From Actinomycetales bacterium UBA1416 (GTDB lineage: Bacteria; Actinomycetota; Actinomycetes; Actinomycetales; Actinomycetaceae): 43,895 nt of DNA. Positions 41,481 through 43,895 of the stretch are shown here, piece by piece. Position 1 is the stretch's first letter, and every line of letters begins with the position of its first letter. The stretch is taken from contig DBPQ01000051.1 of NCBI GenBank assembly GCA_002304945.1, positions 1 to 43,895 on the forward strand. Direction: 5' to 3'. Made by a program: the position numbers and the translations under genes. The notes under the pieces are model-generated. The model was given only the letters and a program-made list of their open reading frames with translations. It was not told the origin of the DNA and ran no database searches.

Positions 41481-42553
41481 ACTTCCTGGACCTCTCGCGC
41501 CTCGGCGTCGACCCGAGTGCGCCACGGCCGGAACTCCCGGACCCCGGGGTGCCCCTGGCGGTGCGGGCGGCCCCGCCGCGCCACATCAGGCTCCCGGGAG
41601 GCCCGGGGCGGTGGCGGGCGCTGCACGTGGGGGACACCCGTGCGATCGTCGTGCTGCAACGCATCGTCGAGGACCACGACCGCATCCCGTACCGCACCAC
41701 CGAGGCGGAGATCATCGACCTGTTCGAACCCTCCGTGCCGCACAGCGCCTACGGCGCCTTCGACGACGCCGGCGACCTGGTGGCCTACGGTTTCGTCCGC
41801 GTGCAGACCACCGAGACCTCCACGGTGCGGGCGACGTGTTCCGGGGGCGTGCACCCGGCGTGGCGTGACAAGGCCCTCGGGACCTCCATCGTGGCGTGGC
41901 AGGGCGACATCGCCCGGCACCTCCTCGCCAAGTCGGGGCTCGAGGGCCCCGCCCAGATCGTGCACTTCGCGGACGAGAACGTCGACGGGATGATCGACCT
42001 CCTCGTGCGCAGCGGCTTCACCGCCCGCCGGTGGTACACCCAGATGCGCCGGGACCTCGCCGAGGACATCCCCTACGTGGAACTCGGGACCCACCTGGCG
42101 ATCGAGCCGTGGTCACCGGTGTGGTCGGACCAGGCGCGCCGGGCGCACAACCAGGCGTTCTCCGATTATGGGCAGTCCCTCGCAGTGGCGCCCGACCAGT
42201 GGGAGCGCCACGTGGGAGCGATGGTGCCGGAGTGGTGCTTCGTGGCCGTCGACCGGTCGAAGGACCGCGCACGCGTGGCCGGGTACATCCTCGCCTCGAA
42301 GTGGGAGGAGGACTGGCCCGCCCTCGGGTGGCGCGAGGGGTACATCGAGGCCCTCGGCGTCCTGGCGGAGTGGCGTGGGCGCGGCGTCGGCCGCTCGCTG
42401 CTCACCCACACGATGATGGCGTTCCGCGCGGCGGGGATGGACTTCGCCGGCATCGACGTCGACCACGACGATCCGACGGGAGCGCAGCACCTCTACGCCG
42501 AGCTGGGCTTCGAGCCGACCCACCGGACGATCATGTACGCGACCGACCTCTAG
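41477..42553 (+). CDS. double-GNAT-fold acetyltransferase
   Basis: 358 residues with two GNAT halves. In the N-terminal half the acetyl-CoA motif is degraded (HPAWRDKALGTSIVAWQ, near residue 127), while the C-terminal half has an intact one, LAEWRGRGVGRSLLTHTM (about residue 295), followed by DVDHDDPTGAQHLYAELGF, the typical last part of a GNAT domain. It is translationally coupled to the upstream paralogue by an ATGA overlap. Substrate unknown; antibiotic or small-molecule acetylation cannot be inferred. Its TAG overlaps the stop of the convergent parC gene within CTAG. Confidence 0.88.
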   Translation: MNFLDLSRLGVDPSAPRPELPDPGVPLAVRAAPPRHIRLPGGPGRWRALHVGDTRAIVVLQRIVEDHDRIPYRTTEAEIIDLFEPSVPHSAYGAFDDAGDLVAYGFVRVQTTETSTVRATCSGGVHPAWRDKALGTSIVAWQGDIARHLLAKSGLEGPAQIVHFADENVDGMIDLLVRSGFTARRWYTQMRRDLAEDIPYVELGTHLAIEPWSPVWSDQARRAHNQAFSDYGQSLAVAPDQWERHVGAMVPEWCFVAVDRSKDRARVAGYILASKWEEDWPALGWREGYIEALGVLAEWRGRGVGRSLLTHTMMAFRAAGMDFAGIDVDHDDPTGAQHLYAELGFEPTHRTIMYATDL

Positions 42554-43895
42554 CCGATCGCGGCCACCGGGCTGCCGAGCGGCCGGCCGGAGGCGTCACG
42601 GCGTTCGTCGGGCTCGGGCAGCTCGATCGCCTGGCCGCCTGCACCGACGGCGCGGGGCGCCACGCCCACCCACGCCAGCTGCAGGCTGTCCTCACCGCGG
42701 GTGAAGCGGTGCGACCGCACCCCGCCCGTCCCGCGGCCCTTGCCCGGGTACCGGTCGAAGGGGGTCACCTTGGCGGAACCCGCGACCGTGCCGGGCAGGG
42801 CGCCCGCCGTCCCACCGATGGTCACGACGAGCGCGACGGACGCCGAGTCGGCGGGAACGACGGCGAGCGCGATCACCTGGGCGGCACCGTCGAGTCGGAT
42901 GCCGGCCATGCCACCGGCGGCACGGCCCTGTGGCCGGACGAGGGCGGCGGGGAAGTGGAGCAGCTGCGCGTCGGACGCGACGAGGACGACCTCGTCGTCC
43001 TCGCGCGCCGTGGTCGCGGCCCCGATCAGCCGGTCCCCGTCCCTGAGCGCGATGACGTCGAAGACGTCCTTGTTGGTGGGGAGCTCGGCCGGGGAGATCC
43101 GTTTGACGACGCCGCCGGCGGTCGCGAGCACCATGACGGGGGCGTCGGTGGAGAGGTCGACGAGGCCGACCACGTCCTCGTCGCCCTCGAGGGGCACCAT
43201 CTCGCTGATGGCACTGCCGCCGCTGAGACCCGGCGCCCCCTCCACGGGTGCGAGCGCCGGGATGTCGAGGACGGACTCGCGCAGCACGCGGCCACGCGAC
43301 GTCACGAGCCCGACCCGGCCGTGCGTCGTCGTGACGACGGCGGAGCGGAGGGCGTCGTGCGCGCGCCTGGGACCCTCGCGACTGATGCTGCCGTCGACCC
43401 GGGCGATCAGGTCCGTGCCCGATAGCATCACGGTGCACGGCACGTCCGGCACCTCCATCGGCATCGCCGGCCCGCGGGCGGGCGACGCGGCGGCGGTCGC
43501 CGTCGCACCGGAGGCCTCCAGGAGGACGGTGCGGCGCGGGGTGCCGAAGCGGGCGGCCACCTCGGCGAGCTCGTCGGACACGACCCCACGGAGCATCTCG
43601 TCCGACTCGAGGATGGCCCGGAGTGAGGCGATCTCCGCGGCCAGTCCATCGCGTTCCGCCTCGAGCTCGATGCGGGAGAAACGGGTGAGGCGCCGCAGCC
43701 GGAGCTCCAGGATGTACTCGGCCTGGCGCTCCGAGAGGTCGAAGATCGCCATGAGGCGGGAGCGTGCCTCCTCGGCGTTGTCGCTGGAGCGGATGACCTG
43801 GATCACCTCGTCGATGTCCGCGATCGCCACGAGGAGCCCCTCCACCAGGTGGAGGCGATCCACCCGGGCGCCGAGCCGGTGCCGGGTGCGGCGGG
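42550..43895 (-). CDS. parC: type IIA topoisomerase subunit A (ParC-like), C-terminal part, runs off window
   Basis: The visible 448 codons, including the stop, cover the end of the breakage-reunion core and the beta-propeller C-terminal domain; the start and catalytic Tyr lie beyond the window. The frame stays open to the last base, the edge reading RRTRHRLGARVDRLHLVEGL. The coiled-coil block IFDLSERQAEYILELRLRRLT is standard for GyrA/ParC. The canonical GyrA box (QRRGGKG-like) is absent: the closest segment is PGKGRGTGGVRSHRF. That supports ParC, partner of the ParE-like protein at 38368, over GyrA. It converges on the second GNAT gene with a 4-base stop overlap. Confidence 0.92.
   Translation of the reverse strand, partial: RRTRHRLGARVDRLHLVEGLLVAIADIDEVIQVIRSSDNAEEARSRLMAIFDLSERQAEYILELRLRRLTRFSRIELEAERDGLAAEIASLRAILESDEMLRGVVSDELAEVAARFGTPRRTVLLEASGATATAAASPARGPAMPMEVPDVPCTVMLSGTDLIARVDGSISREGPRRAHDALRSAVVTTTHGRVGLVTSRGRVLRESVLDIPALAPVEGAPGLSGGSAISEMVPLEGDEDVVGLVDLSTDAPVMVLATAGGVVKRISPAELPTNKDVFDVIALRDGDRLIGAATTAREDDEVVLVASDAQLLHFPAALVRPQGRAAGGMAGIRLDGAAQVIALAVVPADSASVALVVTIGGTAGALPGTVAGSAKVTPFDRYPGKGRGTGGVRSHRFTRGEDSLQLAWVGVAPRAVGAGGQAIELPEPDERRDASGRPLGSPVAAIG

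Overview
This window is a high-GC stretch (around 70 percent by eye) of an actinobacterial chromosome. The gene order and content point to Actinomycetota, most likely Micrococcales or a close relative. Markers are the actinobacterial bc1-aa3 respiratory genes, DUF3043, a PASTA kinase next to an Rv2175c-type protein, a DEDDh/GIY-YIG fusion nuclease, a HrdB/SigA-type sigma factor, and a ParE/ParC pair in addition to any gyrase. Genus is not assignable from the sequence alone. Almost everything is core genome. The one clear mobile element is a single IS630-family insertion. I see no tRNA, rRNA, CRISPR array, prophage or defence island, and no gene-free stretch longer than about 165 bases. I did not find a convincing new multi-gene system; the most interesting signals are regulatory and structural.

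Layout. 1-6.4 kb: two small membrane proteins, dihydroorotate dehydrogenase, an aldo/keto reductase, DUF3043, an M20 dipeptidase, a DUF4333 lipoprotein and a glycerate-kinase-family protein. 6.4-15.7 kb: an ErpA-type Fe-S carrier, a two-domain FKBP lipoprotein, then the respiratory cluster. Here ctaC-ctaD-ctaF run rightwards and meet ctaE-qcrC-qcrA-qcrB running leftwards, with a Mn/Fe superoxide dismutase in the middle. 15.8-21.3 kb: a degenerate receiver-domain protein with trpD, a stand-alone Lrp/AsnC ligand-binding domain, the DEDDh/GIY-YIG nuclease and a FadD15-type acyl-CoA ligase. 21.4-22.5 kb: the broken IS630 element. 22.5-31.9 kb: ROK kinase, PlsC-type acyltransferase, PPi-type phosphofructokinase, PknL-like kinase, LysM lytic transglycosylase, Rv2175c-like DNA-binding protein, polyprenyl synthetase and DUF4192. 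31.9-43.9 kb: gcvT-gcvH-gcvP, the primary sigma factor, a small zinc-finger protein, parE, two paralogous double-GNAT proteins and the 3' part of parC, which runs off the window.

A consistent theme is leaderless transcription. At least thirteen genes have a TANNNT -10 hexamer (or close variant) ending exactly 6 or 7 bases before a GTG or ATG start with no room for a ribosome binding site. This pattern was used to choose starts. Genes inside operons, and a minority of first genes (erpA, sodA, fadD, ROK kinase, plsC, pfp), instead carry purine-rich ribosome binding sites.

Genes work together as modules. The cta and qcr genes encode the menaquinol:O2 oxidoreductase supercomplex. gcvT/H/P encode three of the four glycine cleavage components. 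PknL-like kinase, Rv2175c-like substrate, LysM transglycosylase and polyprenyl synthetase form a cell-envelope neighbourhood. parE and parC encode topoisomerase IV.
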